This document shows positions 50,373-60,664 of a DNA stretch of 64,000 bases, piece by piece. Source of the DNA: Hyphomicrobiales bacterium (GTDB lineage Bacteria; Pseudomonadota; Alphaproteobacteria; Rhizobiales; Xanthobacteraceae); NCBI GenBank assembly GCA_017305455.1, contig JAFKKO010000119.1, forward strand, positions 1 to 64,000. Reading direction: 5' to 3'. How positions within the stretch are numbered: the stretch's first letter is position 1; each line of letters begins with the position of its first letter. The notes under the pieces were generated by a model that was not told the DNA's origin, searched no databases, and was given only the letters and a program-made list of their open reading frames with translations. The position numbers and the translations under genes are program-made.

Positions 50373-51518
50373 ATGCAGTTCGCTCTCAATGAGGACCAGC
50401 TTGCCATTCGCGACATGGCGCGGGCGTTCGCGACTGAACGCATCGCGCCCGACGCCCTGAAATGGGATCAGGAGAAGTATTTCCCCGTCGAGATCATGCG
50501 CGAGGCGGCCGCGCTCGGCATCGGCGGGATTTACATCCGCGACGATGTCGGCGGCTCGGGGCTGACGCGGTTCGACGCGGCGCTGATCTTCGAGGCACTG
50601 GCGCAGGGCTGCCCGACCGTCTCCGCCTTTCTGTCGATCCATAATATGTCGGCGTGGATGATCGATGCCTATGGCAGTGACGAGCAGCGCCGCAAATGGC
50701 TGCCACGGCTCTGCACCATGGAGCTGATCGCGAGCTATTGTCTGACCGAGCCGGGATCAGGCTCGGACGCCGCTGCGCTTTCCGCGCGCGCGGTGCGTGA
50801 TGGCGATCACTACATCCTCAACGGCCAGAAACAGTTCATCTCCGGCGGTGGGCAGAGCGACATTTATGTCGTTATGGTTCGCACCGGTGGTGAGGGCGCC
50901 GCGGGAATCTCCACGCTTGTGGTGGAAGCGGGCACGCCCGGCCTGTCGTTCGGCGCCGAAGAACGCAAGATGGGCTGGAACGCGCAGCCGACGCGGGCCG
51001 TGATCTTCGAGAATGCGCGCGTTCCCGTCGTCAACCGGCTCGGCGAGGAGGGCATCGGATTCAAGATCGCGATGGCCGGTCTCGACGGCGGCAGGCTCAA
51101 TATTGCGGCCTGTTCGCTGGGCGGCGCGCAGGCGGCGCTCGACAAATCACTCGCCTACATGCGAGAGCGCAAGGCGTTCGGTAAATCGCTCGATCAGTTT
51201 CAGGCGCTGCAGTTCCGCCTCGCCGACATGGCGACCGAGCTTGAGGCGGCACGCACGTTCCTGTGGCGCGCGGCGTCGGCGCTCGATCGCAAGGATGCGG
51301 ATGCCGGCATGCTGTGTGCGATGGCCAAGCGTTTCGGCACCGATGTCGGCTTCGACGTCGCCAACCGGGCGCTGCAACTGCATGGCGGTTACGGCTATCT
51401 TGCCGAATACGGCATCGAAAAGATCGTGCGCGACCTGCGGGTGCACCAGATTCTCGAGGGCACCAACGAAATCATGCGTCTCATTATCTCGCGCAAGTTG
51501 ATCGAGGGCGCGCGATGA
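50373..51518 (+). CDS. Acyl-CoA dehydrogenase, probable isobutyryl-CoA dehydrogenase
   Basis: 381-residue flavoprotein dehydrogenase. The family motifs are [15 protein letters not shown] and [14 protein letters not shown]. The C-terminal region is [20 protein letters not shown] followed by [11 protein letters not shown], where the Glu is the likely catalytic base in the short-chain class. The opening [18 protein letters not shown] and the gene neighbours (mmsA upstream, hydrolase and mmsB downstream) make isobutyryl-CoA the best substrate guess, giving methacrylyl-CoA. Electrons would pass to ETF. Its stop overlaps the next start by 4 bp. Confidence 0.9.
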   Translation: MQFALNEDQLAIRDMARAFATERIAPDALKWDQEKYFPVEIMREAAALGIGGIYIRDDVGGSGLTRFDAALIFEALAQGCPTVSAFLSIHNMSAWMIDAYGSDEQRRKWLPRLCTMELIASYCLTEPGSGSDAAALSARAVRDGDHYILNGQKQFISGGGQSDIYVVMVRTGGEGAAGISTLVVEAGTPGLSFGAEERKMGWNAQPTRAVIFENARVPVVNRLGEEGIGFKIAMAGLDGGRLNIAACSLGGAQAALDKSLAYMRERKAFGKSLDQFQALQFRLADMATELEAARTFLWRAASALDRKDADAGMLCAMAKRFGTDVGFDVANRALQLHGGYGYLAEYGIEKIVRDLRVHQILEGTNEIMRLIISRKLIEGAR

Positions 51519-52597
51519 CGGCGCAGCGCATCGCCGTCGATGAGGCGGGTGATGATCTCGTCATCGAACGCGAAGGCTCTGCGGGGATCATCCGTCTCAA
51601 TCGCCCGGCCGCGCTCAACGCGGTGACGATCGGCATGGTGCGCGGCATTTCGCGCGCACTGGATGTTTTCGAGCATGATCCGGCGATCGTCACGGTCCTG
51701 CTGGAAGGCGCCGGCGAGCGCGGCCTCTGCGCCGGCGGGGATATCCGCAGTCTCTATGACAATGCGCGGATCGGCAGCGATTTCGGCGCGGTGTTCTGGC
51801 GCGAGGAATACGTGCTCGACGCCCGCATCGCCTCGTTCGCCAAGCCGTTCATCGCCTACATGGACGGCCTCGTGATGGGAGGCGGCATCGGTCTTGCCGG
51901 TCACGCGGATCATCGGATTGTCACGGACCGCACCCGCCTCGCGATGCCGGAAGTCGGTCTTGGCTTCTTTCCGGATGTCGGCGGCACATGGATCTTGTCG
52001 CGTGCGCCGGGCGAGATCGGCACCTATTACGGCCTCACCGGCAATATGATGAACGGCGCCGAGGCGGTTTATACCGGCTTTGCCGATCATCTGATCCGGG
52101 CTGGCGATTGGTCAGCCTTACGTGCGATGCTCACGCAATTGCCTGCGAAAGCAGGTGCTGCGGACGTGAAACGCACCATCGAACAGGTTGCCGTCACAGG
52201 CGAGGCCGCGCCGATCGCGGCACAGCGTAATCTGATCGATCGCGCGTTCGGTCATGACAGCGTCGAGGAGATCGTCGCGGCGCTGCAACGCGACGGTTCG
52301 GACTTCGCGCGCAAGACGCTTGCCGCCATCAACGAGAAATCGCCGCGCGGTCTCAAGCTGACGCTGAAGATGCTGCAGCTGGGACGCTCCTCAATCTCTC
52401 TCAAAGAGTGTCTGGTGCGGGAGTATCGCGCCGCGCTTGGCGTCTATGCCAGCGCGGACTTCGTCGAAGGCATCCGCGCCGCCATCATCGACAAGGATCG
52501 CAGTCCGAAATGGTCGCCGCCGCGGATCGAGGACGTGACGTCGCAGATAATTGAGAGCTATCTTGAGCCGCGCGGGCAGGGCGAACTGAAACTATGA
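51515..52597 (+). CDS. 3-hydroxyisobutyryl-CoA hydrolase (enoyl-CoA hydratase family)
   Basis: 360-residue crotonase-fold protein from ATG 51515, which overlaps the previous stop as ATGA; the frame extends upstream antisense-like without meaning. The features fit HIBCH rather than a hydratase: [58 protein letters not shown], a longer C-terminus with EYRAALG, and the closing [19 protein letters not shown]. It hydrolyses 3-hydroxyisobutyryl-CoA to free 3-hydroxyisobutyrate, which keeps toxic methacrylyl-CoA low. The mmsB gene follows 46 bp later. Confidence 0.9.
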   Translation: MTAQRIAVDEAGDDLVIEREGSAGIIRLNRPAALNAVTIGMVRGISRALDVFEHDPAIVTVLLEGAGERGLCAGGDIRSLYDNARIGSDFGAVFWREEYVLDARIASFAKPFIAYMDGLVMGGGIGLAGHADHRIVTDRTRLAMPEVGLGFFPDVGGTWILSRAPGEIGTYYGLTGNMMNGAEAVYTGFADHLIRAGDWSALRAMLTQLPAKAGAADVKRTIEQVAVTGEAAPIAAQRNLIDRAFGHDSVEEIVAALQRDGSDFARKTLAAINEKSPRGLKLTLKMLQLGRSSISLKECLVREYRAALGVYASADFVEGIRAAIIDKDRSPKWSPPRIEDVTSQIIESYLEPRGQGELKL

Positions 52598-52643
52598 CGC
52601 ACTGACCGCCACACATCGAGCAAGCGAAGCTGAGGGAACGGCA

Positions 52644-53531
52644 ATGGCAGATATCGCATTCATCGGTCTGGGCAACATGGGTGGTCCGATGGCCGCCAAT
52701 CTCGTCAAGGCCGGCCACAAGGTTCATGGCTTCGATCTCGTTCCGGCTTCGTGCGAGGCGGCGAAAGCCGCGGGCGTGACACTGGCTCCGACAGCGAAGG
52801 ATGCGGTCAAGGCAGCAAGCATCGTCATTACCATGCTGCCGGCCGGCAAGCATGTGCTTGCGGTGTGGGGCGATATCGTGACGGCCGCGGCCAGGGGCAC
52901 GCTGTTCACCGATTGCTCGACCATCGATGTGGAAAGTGCGCGCAAAGCGCATGAACTGGCGAAGGCGGCGGGGCTGCCGTCGGTCGATGCGCCAGTCTCC
53001 GGCGGCACCGGCGGGGCGAAGAACGCGACGTTGACTTTCATGGCGGGCGGCGATGCCGCCGCCTTTGCGAGAGCAAGGCCGATCCTTGAGGCGATGGGCA
53101 AGAAGATCGTGCATTGCGGCGAGGGCGGCGCCGGACAGGCCGCGAAGATCTGCAACAACATGATCCTCGGCATTTCGATGATCGCGGTAGGCGAGGCGTT
53201 CACGCTGGCGGAGAAGCTCGGGCTTTCGCATCAGGCGCTGTTCGATGTGGCCTCGACCTCGTCCGGCCAGTGTTGGTCGTTGACGAGCTACTGCCCGGTG
53301 CCGGGTCCGGTGCCGGCGTCGCCTGCCAACAACGACTACAAGCCGGGCTTTGCGGCGGCGCTGATGCTCAAGGATTTGCGGCTCTCGCAGGAAGCCGCGA
53401 AAGCCGCCGGCGCGGCAACGCCGCTCGGCGCGCACGCCGAAAGCCTCTATGACACTTTCACTAAAGAAGGGCATGGCGACGTCGACTTTTCCGGTATCAT
53501 CCGTCATCTGCGCGCATCGGCGAGAACATGA
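52644..53531 (+). CDS. mmsB: 3-hydroxyisobutyrate dehydrogenase MmsB
   Basis: 295-residue beta-hydroxyacid dehydrogenase. The Rossmann motif is IAFIGLGNMGGPMAANLVKA at the N-terminus, the substrate site is VDAPVSGGTGGAKNATLTFM, and the catalytic lysine is in GAGQAAKICNNMIL. The QCWSLTSYCPVPGPVPASPA segment is typical of MmsB/HIBADH. It oxidises 3-hydroxyisobutyrate to methylmalonate semialdehyde with NAD+, supplying MmsA. It is in the same run as mmsA, the acyl-CoA dehydrogenase and the hydrolase. Confidence 0.93.
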   Translation: MADIAFIGLGNMGGPMAANLVKAGHKVHGFDLVPASCEAAKAAGVTLAPTAKDAVKAASIVITMLPAGKHVLAVWGDIVTAAARGTLFTDCSTIDVESARKAHELAKAAGLPSVDAPVSGGTGGAKNATLTFMAGGDAAAFARARPILEAMGKKIVHCGEGGAGQAAKICNNMILGISMIAVGEAFTLAEKLGLSHQALFDVASTSSGQCWSLTSYCPVPGPVPASPANNDYKPGFAAALMLKDLRLSQEAAKAAGAATPLGAHAESLYDTFTKEGHGDVDFSGIIRHLRASART

Positions 53532-53543
53532 CGGGATGGATCG

Positions 53544-55253
53544 ATGACCACATTCCAGGACGCACGGACGTTTCTGCTCAAGCACCGGACGGACTACGAC
53601 ACGGCGGTCGCGCAGTTTCGCTGGCCGGATGCTCCCCAATTTAATTGGGCGCTCGACTGGTTCGACGCCGGGCTTGCCAGTGATCCGCAGAGCCGGGATC
53701 GCGCCGCGTTGTGGATCGTCGATGTCGCAAGCGGCAGCGAGACCAAGCTCACATTCGGCGAGATGTCGCGCCGCTCCAACCAGACCGCGAATTTCCTGCG
53801 CAGTCTCGGTCTTACGCGCGGCGACCGTCTGCTGTTGCTGCTCGGCAATGTGGTGCCGCTGTGGGAGACCATGCTGGCGGCGATCAAGCTCGGTGTCGTC
53901 ATCATTCCGGCGACCACGCTGCTGACGCCGGACGAATTGCGCGACCGGCTGGAGCGCGGCAAGCCCAAGGTCGTGGTGGCTGCGAGCGATCAGGTTGCCA
54001 AATTTGAAAAGCTCGGCGGCGATCTTGCCAAGATCGTGGTCGGCGAGACGAATACCGCGGGCTGGCGCCCGTATAGCGACGCCGCCGGATTTTCGGACAG
54101 CTTCACGCCGGATGCGCCGACTGGCGCGCATGATCCGATGCTGCTGTATTTCACCTCCGGCACCACGGCAAAGCCGAAGCTGGTGCTGCACAGCCACCGC
54201 AGCTATCCGGTCGGCGCATTGTCGACGATGTACTGGCTCGGGCTGCAGCCGGGCGATGTGCATCTGAATATTTCCTCGCCGGGATGGGCGAAGCACGCGT
54301 GGAGTTGTTTCTTCGCGCCGTGGAATGCCGGCTCGACCATCTTCATCGCCAATCAGGCGCGCTTCGACGCCAGGAAGCTGATGGAAACCATGGTGCGTTG
54401 TGGCGTCACCACCATGTGCGCGCCGCCGACGGTGTGGCGGCTTCTCATTCAGGAGAAGCTGGCGGATTACAAAGTGACGCTGCGCGAGGTGTGCGGCGCC
54501 GGCGAGCCGCTCAATCCCGAAGTAATCGAACAGGTGAAGGACGCCTGGGGTGTCACCATTCGCGACGGTTACGGCCAGACCGAAACCACGGCGCTTGCCG
54601 GCAATTCTCCCGGCCAGCCGGTGAAGCCCGGCTCGATGGGCCGGCCGATGCCGGGCTACAAGGTCAAGGTCAGCGATGCGGACGGCAACCCTGCGAAGGA
54701 AGGCGAGATCGGGCTTGCGCTCGGCGCGGATCGTCCGGCCGGTCTGATGCTCGGCTATATGAATGACAGCGGCCAGCCGACCGGGGCGGACAGCGACGTC
54801 TATCGCACCGGCGATGTCGCCTTTCTCGACGACGATGGTTATCTCACCTTTGTCGGCCGCGCCGATGACGTGTTCAAATCGTCGGATTACCGCATCAGCC
54901 CCTTCGAGCTGGAAAGTGTTCTGCTCGAGCATGACGCCGTGGCCGAGGCCGCGGTGGTGCCGTCGCCCGATGCGATCCGTCTTGCTATTCCGAAAGCCTA
55001 TGTGTCCCTGACGCCGGGCACCGCAATGTCGCGCGAGACCGCGCTGTCGGTGTTCCGTTACGTGCAGGAGCATCTGGCGCCGTTCAAGCGCGTCCGCCGC
55101 ATCGAATTCGTCAAGGAACTGCCGAAGACGATTTCCGGCAAGATCCGCCGCGTTCAGCTTCGTCGCCTCGAACAGGACAACAACCGCGAGGATGCTTTAC
55201 GCGGCATCGAATTTCGTGAAGAAGACCTGCCGGAGTTGCGAAGCGAACGCTGA
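53544..55253 (+). CDS. AMP-binding acyl-CoA synthetase
   Basis: 569-residue adenylate-forming ligase. Core motifs are LYFTSGTTAKPKLVLHSHRS (P-loop), DGYGQTET, the hinge region VFKSSDYRISPFELE (usually SSGYRI) and the C-terminal catalytic Lys in KTISGKIRRVQL. The N-terminal part (FNWALDWFD) is of the acetyl-CoA synthetase-like, medium-chain branch. It makes an acyl-CoA from a free acid, ATP and CoA. Following mmsB by 12 bp, it could activate a branched or short acid for the same pathway, but the substrate is not evident. Confidence 0.85.
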   Translation: MTTFQDARTFLLKHRTDYDTAVAQFRWPDAPQFNWALDWFDAGLASDPQSRDRAALWIVDVASGSETKLTFGEMSRRSNQTANFLRSLGLTRGDRLLLLLGNVVPLWETMLAAIKLGVVIIPATTLLTPDELRDRLERGKPKVVVAASDQVAKFEKLGGDLAKIVVGETNTAGWRPYSDAAGFSDSFTPDAPTGAHDPMLLYFTSGTTAKPKLVLHSHRSYPVGALSTMYWLGLQPGDVHLNISSPGWAKHAWSCFFAPWNAGSTIFIANQARFDARKLMETMVRCGVTTMCAPPTVWRLLIQEKLADYKVTLREVCGAGEPLNPEVIEQVKDAWGVTIRDGYGQTETTALAGNSPGQPVKPGSMGRPMPGYKVKVSDADGNPAKEGEIGLALGADRPAGLMLGYMNDSGQPTGADSDVYRTGDVAFLDDDGYLTFVGRADDVFKSSDYRISPFELESVLLEHDAVAEAAVVPSPDAIRLAIPKAYVSLTPGTAMSRETALSVFRYVQEHLAPFKRVRRIEFVKELPKTISGKIRRVQLRRLEQDNNREDALRGIEFREEDLPELRSER

Positions 55254-55280
55254 GATTCGGTGACAAGCGCGGAACATGCC

Positions 55281-56213
55281 ATGACCATTCGGTTTAACGG
55301 CCGCGTTGCCATTGTCACTGGCGCGGGCGCAGGGCTTGGCCGCGCGCATGCGCTGGGGCTGGCGAAGCGCGGCGCGCGTGTCGTCGTCAACGATCTCGGC
55401 GCGGCGACGGATGGCGGTGGCGGCTCAAGGCATCCGGCCGAAGCGGTTGCGGAGGAAATCCGCGCAGCCGGCGGTGAGGCCATGATCAGTGGCGCCGATG
55501 TGTCCGATCTTGGTCAGGTCGAGGACATGGTGGCGCAGGCGACCGCGCGCTGGGGCCGCGTCGATCTTCTGGTCGCCAATGCCGGCATCCTGCGCGACAA
55601 GTCCTTCGCCAGGATGGAGCCGGATGATTTCGCCAAGGTTTTGGCCGTTCATCTCGTCGGCAGTTTCAACTGCTGCCGTGCGGTGTGGAGCGGCATGCAG
55701 GAGCGCGGCTATGGTCGCATCGTCCTGACCACTTCCGGCTCGGGTCTCTACGGCAATTTTGGGCAGGCCAATTACGCCGCGGCGAAAGCCGGCATTATCG
55801 GCCTGATGAACGTGCTGGCGCAGGAAGGTCGCAAGTCCGATATCCGCGTTAACGCGATCGCGCCGAACGCTGCGACGCGGATGACCGAGGGGCTGATCCC
55901 GCCGGATATTCTTGGCTTGATGAAGCCGGACGCGATCACGCCGGCCGTGCTTTATCTGTTGAGCGCGGATGCGCCGACCCGCATTATCATGGGCGCGGGA
56001 GCGGGCTCGTTCTCGGTGGTCCGCATCGTCGAGAGCGCGGGCATCAATCTGCCGGAAGCCGAGTGGACACCGGAAGCCGTCGCCTCGCACTTTGCCGAGA
56101 TCGGTGATCTTGCGCAGGCGCGCCAGCCGCGTGACGCTTTCGACCAGTTGGCGGGATTTGTCGCGCAGGCGGCGAAGAGGGCGGGCATCAAGCTGCCGCC
56201 GCTGAAAACGTGA
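55281..56213 (+). CDS. SDR family oxidoreductase (MFE-2/FabG-like 3-hydroxyacyl dehydrogenase)
   Basis: 310 residues from ATG 55281 (GGAA upstream; GTG 55260 is an alternative adding 7). The NAD motif GAGAGLGRAHALGLAKRGA and the following VVNDLGAATDGGGGS loop resemble the dehydrogenase domain of the peroxisomal multifunctional enzyme MFE-2. The active-site Ser and Tyr-x3-Lys are in TTSGSGLYGNFGQANYAAAK. It probably acts on 3-hydroxyacyl-CoA. The next gene starts at GTG 56210 overlapping its stop (GTGA), so the two are coupled. Confidence 0.87.
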   Translation: MTIRFNGRVAIVTGAGAGLGRAHALGLAKRGARVVVNDLGAATDGGGGSRHPAEAVAEEIRAAGGEAMISGADVSDLGQVEDMVAQATARWGRVDLLVANAGILRDKSFARMEPDDFAKVLAVHLVGSFNCCRAVWSGMQERGYGRIVLTTSGSGLYGNFGQANYAAAKAGIIGLMNVLAQEGRKSDIRVNAIAPNAATRMTEGLIPPDILGLMKPDAITPAVLYLLSADAPTRIIMGAGAGSFSVVRIVESAGINLPEAEWTPEAVASHFAEIGDLAQARQPRDAFDQLAGFVAQAAKRAGIKLPPLKT

Positions 56214-57433
56214 GCGAGTCCGAGGTTGCGATCGTCGGTGCCGGGCCTGCCGGACTGATGGCGGCGGAAACCATCGCAGGTGCCGGCGTGCGTGTGACGG
56301 TGTACGATCGCATGCCGTCGGTCGCGCGCAAATTCCTGATGGCGGGGCGCGGCGGACTCAATCTCACTCACAGCGAGCCGCTGGATCTGTTCCTGAGCCG
56401 CTATGGCGCGGCAGAACCGCGCCTGCGCGCGGCGATCGAGGCGTTCCCGCCGGGCGCATTGCGGGCATGGAGCGAACAACTCGGGCAGCCGACCTTTGTC
56501 GGATCGAGCGGGCGGGTATTTCCGCAAGCGTTCAAGGCCTCGCCATTGCTGCGGGCGTGGCTGCGCCGGCTGGATGGGCTCGGCGTGCGCTTTGCCTTGC
56601 GTCATCGCTGGACCGGCTGGGATGATAGCGGCGCGCTGCGCTTCCAGACTCCGCAGGGCGAGCGGTCGGTTCAATCCGATGCCACGTTGCTGACGCTGGG
56701 CGGCGCAAGCTGGCCACGGCTCGGTGCGGACGGCACATGGACATCGCTGCTGGCGAATCGAGGCGCCGCCATTGCTCCGCTCAAGCCCGCCAATTGCGGG
56801 TTCCTTGTCGCCTGGTCGGATGTGTTTCGCAGCCGGTTCGAGGGCCAGCCGCTGAAAGGCGTTGTGCTTCGCCATGGCGAGCGCAACGTGCGCGGCGAGG
56901 CGGTGGTGACCCGACACGGGATCGAAGGTGGCGGTATTTATGCGCTGTCCGCCTCGCTGCGGGACGCCATTGCCGCAAACGGGCAGACCATCCTGCACAT
57001 TGGTTTGCGGCCGGACTTGCCTGCGGCCGAACTTGTCACGCGGCTGTCATCGCCGCGGGGCAAACAATCGTTCTCGACATTCCTGCGCAAGGCAGCGGGT
57101 CTTTCGCCGGTCGGCATCGGGTTGTTGCAGGAAGCGGCGGTGCGGATCGGCACGCCGCTGGCTGCAATGCCGCCGGAGGCGCTGGCAAATCTGATCGGCG
57201 GTGTCCCCGTAACGTTAGCGGGCCCGGCGGCGATCGACCGGGCGATCTCGACCGCGGGAGGACTTGCCTTCGACGGAATCGATGATCGATTCATGCTTCG
57301 CCGATGGCCCGGTGTGTTCGTGGCGGGCGAGATGATGGACTGGGAAGCGCCGACCGGCGGCTATCTGCTGCAGGCTTGTTTTGCAACCGGTGTTGCGGCG
57401 GGAAAGGGCGTGCTGGAATTCCTGCAGCGTTAG
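56210..57433 (+). CDS. NAD(P)/FAD-dependent oxidoreductase, BaiN/HI0933-like (TIGR03862 type)
   Basis: 407-residue flavoprotein. The dinucleotide motif is VAIVGAGPAGLMAAETIAGA at the N-terminus, then KFLMAGRGGLNLTHSEP, which is diagnostic of the HI0933/BaiN-like family. Near the C-terminus is the second FAD stretch GVFVAGEMMDWEAPTGGYLL. Members are reductases of unknown natural substrate. It is translationally coupled to the SDR gene (start GTG 56210 overlaps the stop), ending the run that starts at mmsA. A link to valine breakdown is not obvious. Confidence 0.87.
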   Translation: MSESEVAIVGAGPAGLMAAETIAGAGVRVTVYDRMPSVARKFLMAGRGGLNLTHSEPLDLFLSRYGAAEPRLRAAIEAFPPGALRAWSEQLGQPTFVGSSGRVFPQAFKASPLLRAWLRRLDGLGVRFALRHRWTGWDDSGALRFQTPQGERSVQSDATLLTLGGASWPRLGADGTWTSLLANRGAAIAPLKPANCGFLVAWSDVFRSRFEGQPLKGVVLRHGERNVRGEAVVTRHGIEGGGIYALSASLRDAIAANGQTILHIGLRPDLPAAELVTRLSSPRGKQSFSTFLRKAAGLSPVGIGLLQEAAVRIGTPLAAMPPEALANLIGGVPVTLAGPAAIDRAISTAGGLAFDGIDDRFMLRRWPGVFVAGEMMDWEAPTGGYLLQACFATGVAAGKGVLEFLQR

Positions 57434-57548
57434 CCATTCGGACAATTTCAACGCTGGCAACACGGCTTAGAATTGATACGCTGCCCCTCCAACAGCGGGG
57501 GCTAACCAGTCTTATCGCGCTGCAAAATAATAACTCCGGGAGTTGAAT

Positions 57549-58748
57549 ATGAAATATCGCTCTATTTCCACCGCCGCGGCTGCGCTTCTCTGCGGTGTCG
57601 CGTTCGCGGCGCCTTCCTATGCGCAGGGCGTGAAGATCGGCATTCTCAACGATCAGTCTGGCGTCTACGCCGACTACGGCGGCAAGACCTCGGTTGAGGC
57701 CGCCAAGATGGCGATCGAGGATTTCGGCGGCTCCGTGCTCGGCCAGAAGATCGAGATCGTCGATGCCGACCATCAGAACAAGCCCGACCTCGCGGTCAGC
57801 ATCGCGCGGCGCTGGTATGACGTCGAAGGCGTCGACATGATCACCGAGCTGACGACCTCGTCGGTCGCGCTCGCCGTGCAGGATCTGACCAAGCAGGCGA
57901 AGAAGATCGACATCGTGGTTGGCGCAGCCTCCTCGCGCATCACCGGCGATGCCTGCACGCCCTATGGCTTCCACTGGGCGTTCGATACGCACGCACTGGC
58001 CGTCGGTACCGGCGGCGCGCTGACCGAGGCGGGCGGCAACACCTGGTTCTTCCTGACCGCCGACTATGCGTTCGGCTATTCGCTGGAGAAGGACACCAGC
58101 GACATCGTCAAGGCGAAGGGCGGCAAGGTGCTCGGCGCCGTGCGTCATCCGCTCAACACCTCGGACTTCTCGTCCTTCCTGCTGCAGGCGCAGAGCTCGA
58201 AGGCCAAGGTTGTGGGTCTGGCCAACGCCGGCCTCGACACCATCAACGCCATCAAGCAGGCGTCTGAGTTCGGCATCGTCGCCGGCGGCCAGAAGATGGC
58301 CGGCCTGCTGATGACGATCTCGGAGGTTCATGGCCTCGGCCTCAAGGCCGCACAGGGTCTGGTGCTGACCGAGGGCTTCTACTGGGATCATGACGACAAG
58401 ACCCGCGCGTTCTCCGAGCGCTTCTTCAAGCGCGCCGGCCGCATGCCGAGCATGATCCAGGCCGGCACCTATTCGGCGACGCTGTCCTACCTGAAGGCGG
58501 TGAAGGCCGCCGGCACCAAGGACGCCGATGCGGTCTCCAAGAAGCTGAAGGAACTGCCGGTGGACGATGCTTTCGCCCAGGGCAAGGTTCTGGCGAACGG
58601 CCGCATGGTGCATGACCTCTATCTGTTCGAGGTCAAGAAGCCGGAAGAGAGCAAGAAGCCGTGGGACTACTACAAGCAGATCGCGGTGGTGCCGGGCGAC
58701 AAGGCTTTCCCGACCGCTGCGGAGAGTGGCTGTCCGCTCACCAAGTGA
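57549..58748 (+). CDS. ABC transporter substrate-binding protein (branched-chain amino acid/amide type)
   Basis: 399 residues from ATG 57549 (GGGAG at 57538-57542; an in-frame TTG 6 bp upstream is less likely). The signal peptide is KYRSISTAAAALLCGVAFAA, cleaved after SYA or AQG. The mature start VKIGILNDQSGVYADYGGKT is typical of the LivJ-like type I periplasmic family, which binds branched amino acids, amides or aromatic acids. The rest follows the family (SVALAVQDLTKQAKKIDIVV). No permease or ATPase gene is adjacent. It follows the valine operon by 115 bp, so a role in supplying branched-chain substrates is possible. A strong terminator follows at 58779. Confidence 0.88.
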   Translation: MKYRSISTAAAALLCGVAFAAPSYAQGVKIGILNDQSGVYADYGGKTSVEAAKMAIEDFGGSVLGQKIEIVDADHQNKPDLAVSIARRWYDVEGVDMITELTTSSVALAVQDLTKQAKKIDIVVGAASSRITGDACTPYGFHWAFDTHALAVGTGGALTEAGGNTWFFLTADYAFGYSLEKDTSDIVKAKGGKVLGAVRHPLNTSDFSSFLLQAQSSKAKVVGLANAGLDTINAIKQASEFGIVAGGQKMAGLLMTISEVHGLGLKAAQGLVLTEGFYWDHDDKTRAFSERFFKRAGRMPSMIQAGTYSATLSYLKAVKAAGTKDADAVSKKLKELPVDDAFAQGKVLANGRMVHDLYLFEVKKPEESKKPWDYYKQIAVVPGDKAFPTAAESGCPLTK

Positions 58749-58778
58749 TCGTCTGAACCGTCAGGTTTGTCGAAAATC

Positions 58779-58814
58779 ATCCGCGCCATGGCCTCCATGG
58801 CGCGGATTGTTTTT
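58779..58814. terminator. Bidirectional terminator between the binding protein and uup
   Basis: Perfect 13-bp stem (58779-58791 with 58795-58807, ATCCGCGCCATGG and its inverse) and a 3-nt loop. TGTTTTTG follows on the plus strand and CGAAAA precedes it, giving T-rich tails in both directions. The genes on either side are convergent. Confidence 0.9.
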
Positions 58815-58838
58815 GAGTCGCGAAGACAGATCGAAAGG

Positions 58839-60659
58839 CTAGGACGCGCCTTCGATTTCCTCGCGCAGGATTTCGAGCGCCAGCCATTTCTCCTCGGCGG
58901 CGTCAAGCTCGGTCTGCGCCTTGGCGATCGCGGCGGAAACAGTGTCGAACGCCTTGCGGTCTTTCGCATAGAGGTGCGGATCGTCGAGCTGCGTCTGATA
59001 GCCCGCGATATCCTGCTGCAACTTCGCCATCGTCTTCGGCAGGGTTTCAAGCGCGTGCTTTTCGTTGAAGCTGAGCCGGCGTTTGCCGCTCGCGGATGAA
59101 GCGGGCGTCGGCGCTTTGGCGTCCTTCGCCGGCTCGGCCGCCGCCGATTTGACGGTCTTCTCCTCCAGATCCTCGCCGCGCTGCGCCAGCATGTCGGAAT
59201 AGCCGCCGGCATATTCCACCCATTTGCCGCGCCCCTCGGGCGCGATCACCGACGTCACCACGCGATCGAGGAAGTCGCGATCGTGGCTGATCAGGATGAC
59301 GGTGCCGTCATAATCGCCGAGCATGTCCTCAAGCACGTCGAGGGTTTCGAGATCGAGATCGTTGGTCGGCTCGTCCAGCACCAGAAGGTTCGAGGGTTTC
59401 GCCAGCGCCCGCGCCAGCATCAGGCGGCCGCGCTCGCCGCCCGACAGCGCCTCCAGCGGGGTGCGGGCCTGTTCCTGCGTGAACAGAAAGTCCTTCATGT
59501 AGCTGACGACATGCTTCGACTTGCCGCCGACCGTGATGGTGTCCCCGCGGCCGCCGGTCAACGTTTCGGCGAGGGTCGATTTCGGATCGAGGCTTTCGCG
59601 ATGCTGGTCCAGCGTCGCCATCTCGATATTGGCGCCGAGTCGCACCGTGCCGCTATCCGGCGCATCGGTACCGGTCAGGATGTTGATCAGCGTGGTCTTG
59701 CCGACGCCGTTCGGGCCGACGATGCCGACGCGGTCGCCGCGCGCCACGCGGATCGAGAAATCATCGACGATGGGCCGCCCGCCATAGGATTTGCCGATCC
59801 GCTTTGCCTCGATTACCAGCCTGCCGGAGGCGTCGGCTTCAGTTGCCGTAAGGTTGGCCTTGCCGGCGGCGCCGCGATAGCTGCGGCGCTGCTCGCGCAA
59901 CGCGAACAGATTGCCGAGCCGCTTGACGTTGCGCTTGCGCCGGCCGGAGACGCCATAGCGCAGCCAGTGTTCCTCGGCGACGATCTTGCGATCGAGCTTG
60001 TGCTGCTCGCGCTCTTCCTCGGCCAGCACCTCGTCGCGCCAGGCTTCGAACGCGGCAAAGCCCTTCTCGATCCGCCGGGTCTGGCCGCGGTCGAGCCACA
60101 CGGTGGCGCGTGACAGGTTGGCGAGGAAGCGGCGGTCATGGCTGATCATCACCAGCGCGCTGCGGCGCGCGGCAAGTTCGCTTTCCAGCCATTCGATGGT
60201 GGTGAGGTCGAGATGGTTGGTCGGCTCGTCGAGCAGCAGAATGTCGGGCGAGGGCGCCAGCACCCGCGCCAGCGCCGCGCGCCGTGCCTCGCCGCCGGAC
60301 AGATGCGCCGGGTCCTCCTGGCCGGTGAGGCCAAGCTGCTCCAGCAGATATTGCGCCTGATAGTGGTCGTCGCCGGGGCTAAGTCCAGCCTCGACATAGG
60401 CCAGTGTCGTGGCCGCGCCGGCGAAGTCCGGTTCCTGCGGCAGATAGCGGATGGTGGCGCCGGGTTGCACGAAGCGGCTGCCGTGATCCGCCTCGATCAG
60501 TCCCGCGACGATCTTGAGCAGCGTGGACTTGCCCGAGCCGTTGCGGCCGATCAGGCAGACCCGCTCGCCCTGCGAGACGCTGAGTTCGACGCCGGTGAGC
60601 AGCGGCGTGCCGCCGAAGGTCAGGGCGATGTCTTTCAACTGGATGAGCGGCGGCGCCAT
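58839..60659 (-). CDS. uup: ABC-F family ATPase Uup
   Basis: 606 residues from ATG 60659 (GAGG just upstream; a TTG at 60668 is possible). Two ABC domains are present: Walker [10 protein letters not shown] and GPNGVGKTT, with signatures [15 protein letters not shown] and [15 protein letters not shown] and Walker [14 protein letters not shown] and [12 protein letters not shown]. The C-terminal 80 residues ([20 protein letters not shown]) are the coiled-coil Uup domain that binds DNA or the ribosome. There are no membrane segments. Uup affects ribosome function and transposon precise excision in E. coli. The YaiI-family gene ends 6 bp from the uup start, so they may be cotranscribed. Confidence 0.9.
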   Translation of the reverse strand: MAPPLIQLKDIALTFGGTPLLTGVELSVSQGERVCLIGRNGSGKSTLLKIVAGLIEADHGSRFVQPGATIRYLPQEPDFAGAATTLAYVEAGLSPGDDHYQAQYLLEQLGLTGQEDPAHLSGGEARRAALARVLAPSPDILLLDEPTNHLDLTTIEWLESELAARRSALVMISHDRRFLANLSRATVWLDRGQTRRIEKGFAAFEAWRDEVLAEEEREQHKLDRKIVAEEHWLRYGVSGRRKRNVKRLGNLFALREQRRSYRGAAGKANLTATEADASGRLVIEAKRIGKSYGGRPIVDDFSIRVARGDRVGIVGPNGVGKTTLINILTGTDAPDSGTVRLGANIEMATLDQHRESLDPKSTLAETLTGGRGDTITVGGKSKHVVSYMKDFLFTQEQARTPLEALSGGERGRLMLARALAKPSNLLVLDEPTNDLDLETLDVLEDMLGDYDGTVILISHDRDFLDRVVTSVIAPEGRGKWVEYAGGYSDMLAQRGEDLEEKTVKSAAAEPAKDAKAPTPASSASGKRRLSFNEKHALETLPKTMAKLQQDIAGYQTQLDDPHLYAKDRKAFDTVSAAIAKAQTELDAAEEKWLALEILREEIEGAS

Positions 60660-60664
60660 GGTCC

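Noticed and set aside
48344-50443. Antisense open frame (699 codons) opposite mmsA
   Set aside because: Mirror frame of mmsA and TetR coding sequence.
52485-55073. Antisense open frame (862 codons) opposite mmsB and the acyl-CoA synthetase
   Set aside because: Very long, but spans two genes with strong family matches and has no domain of its own.
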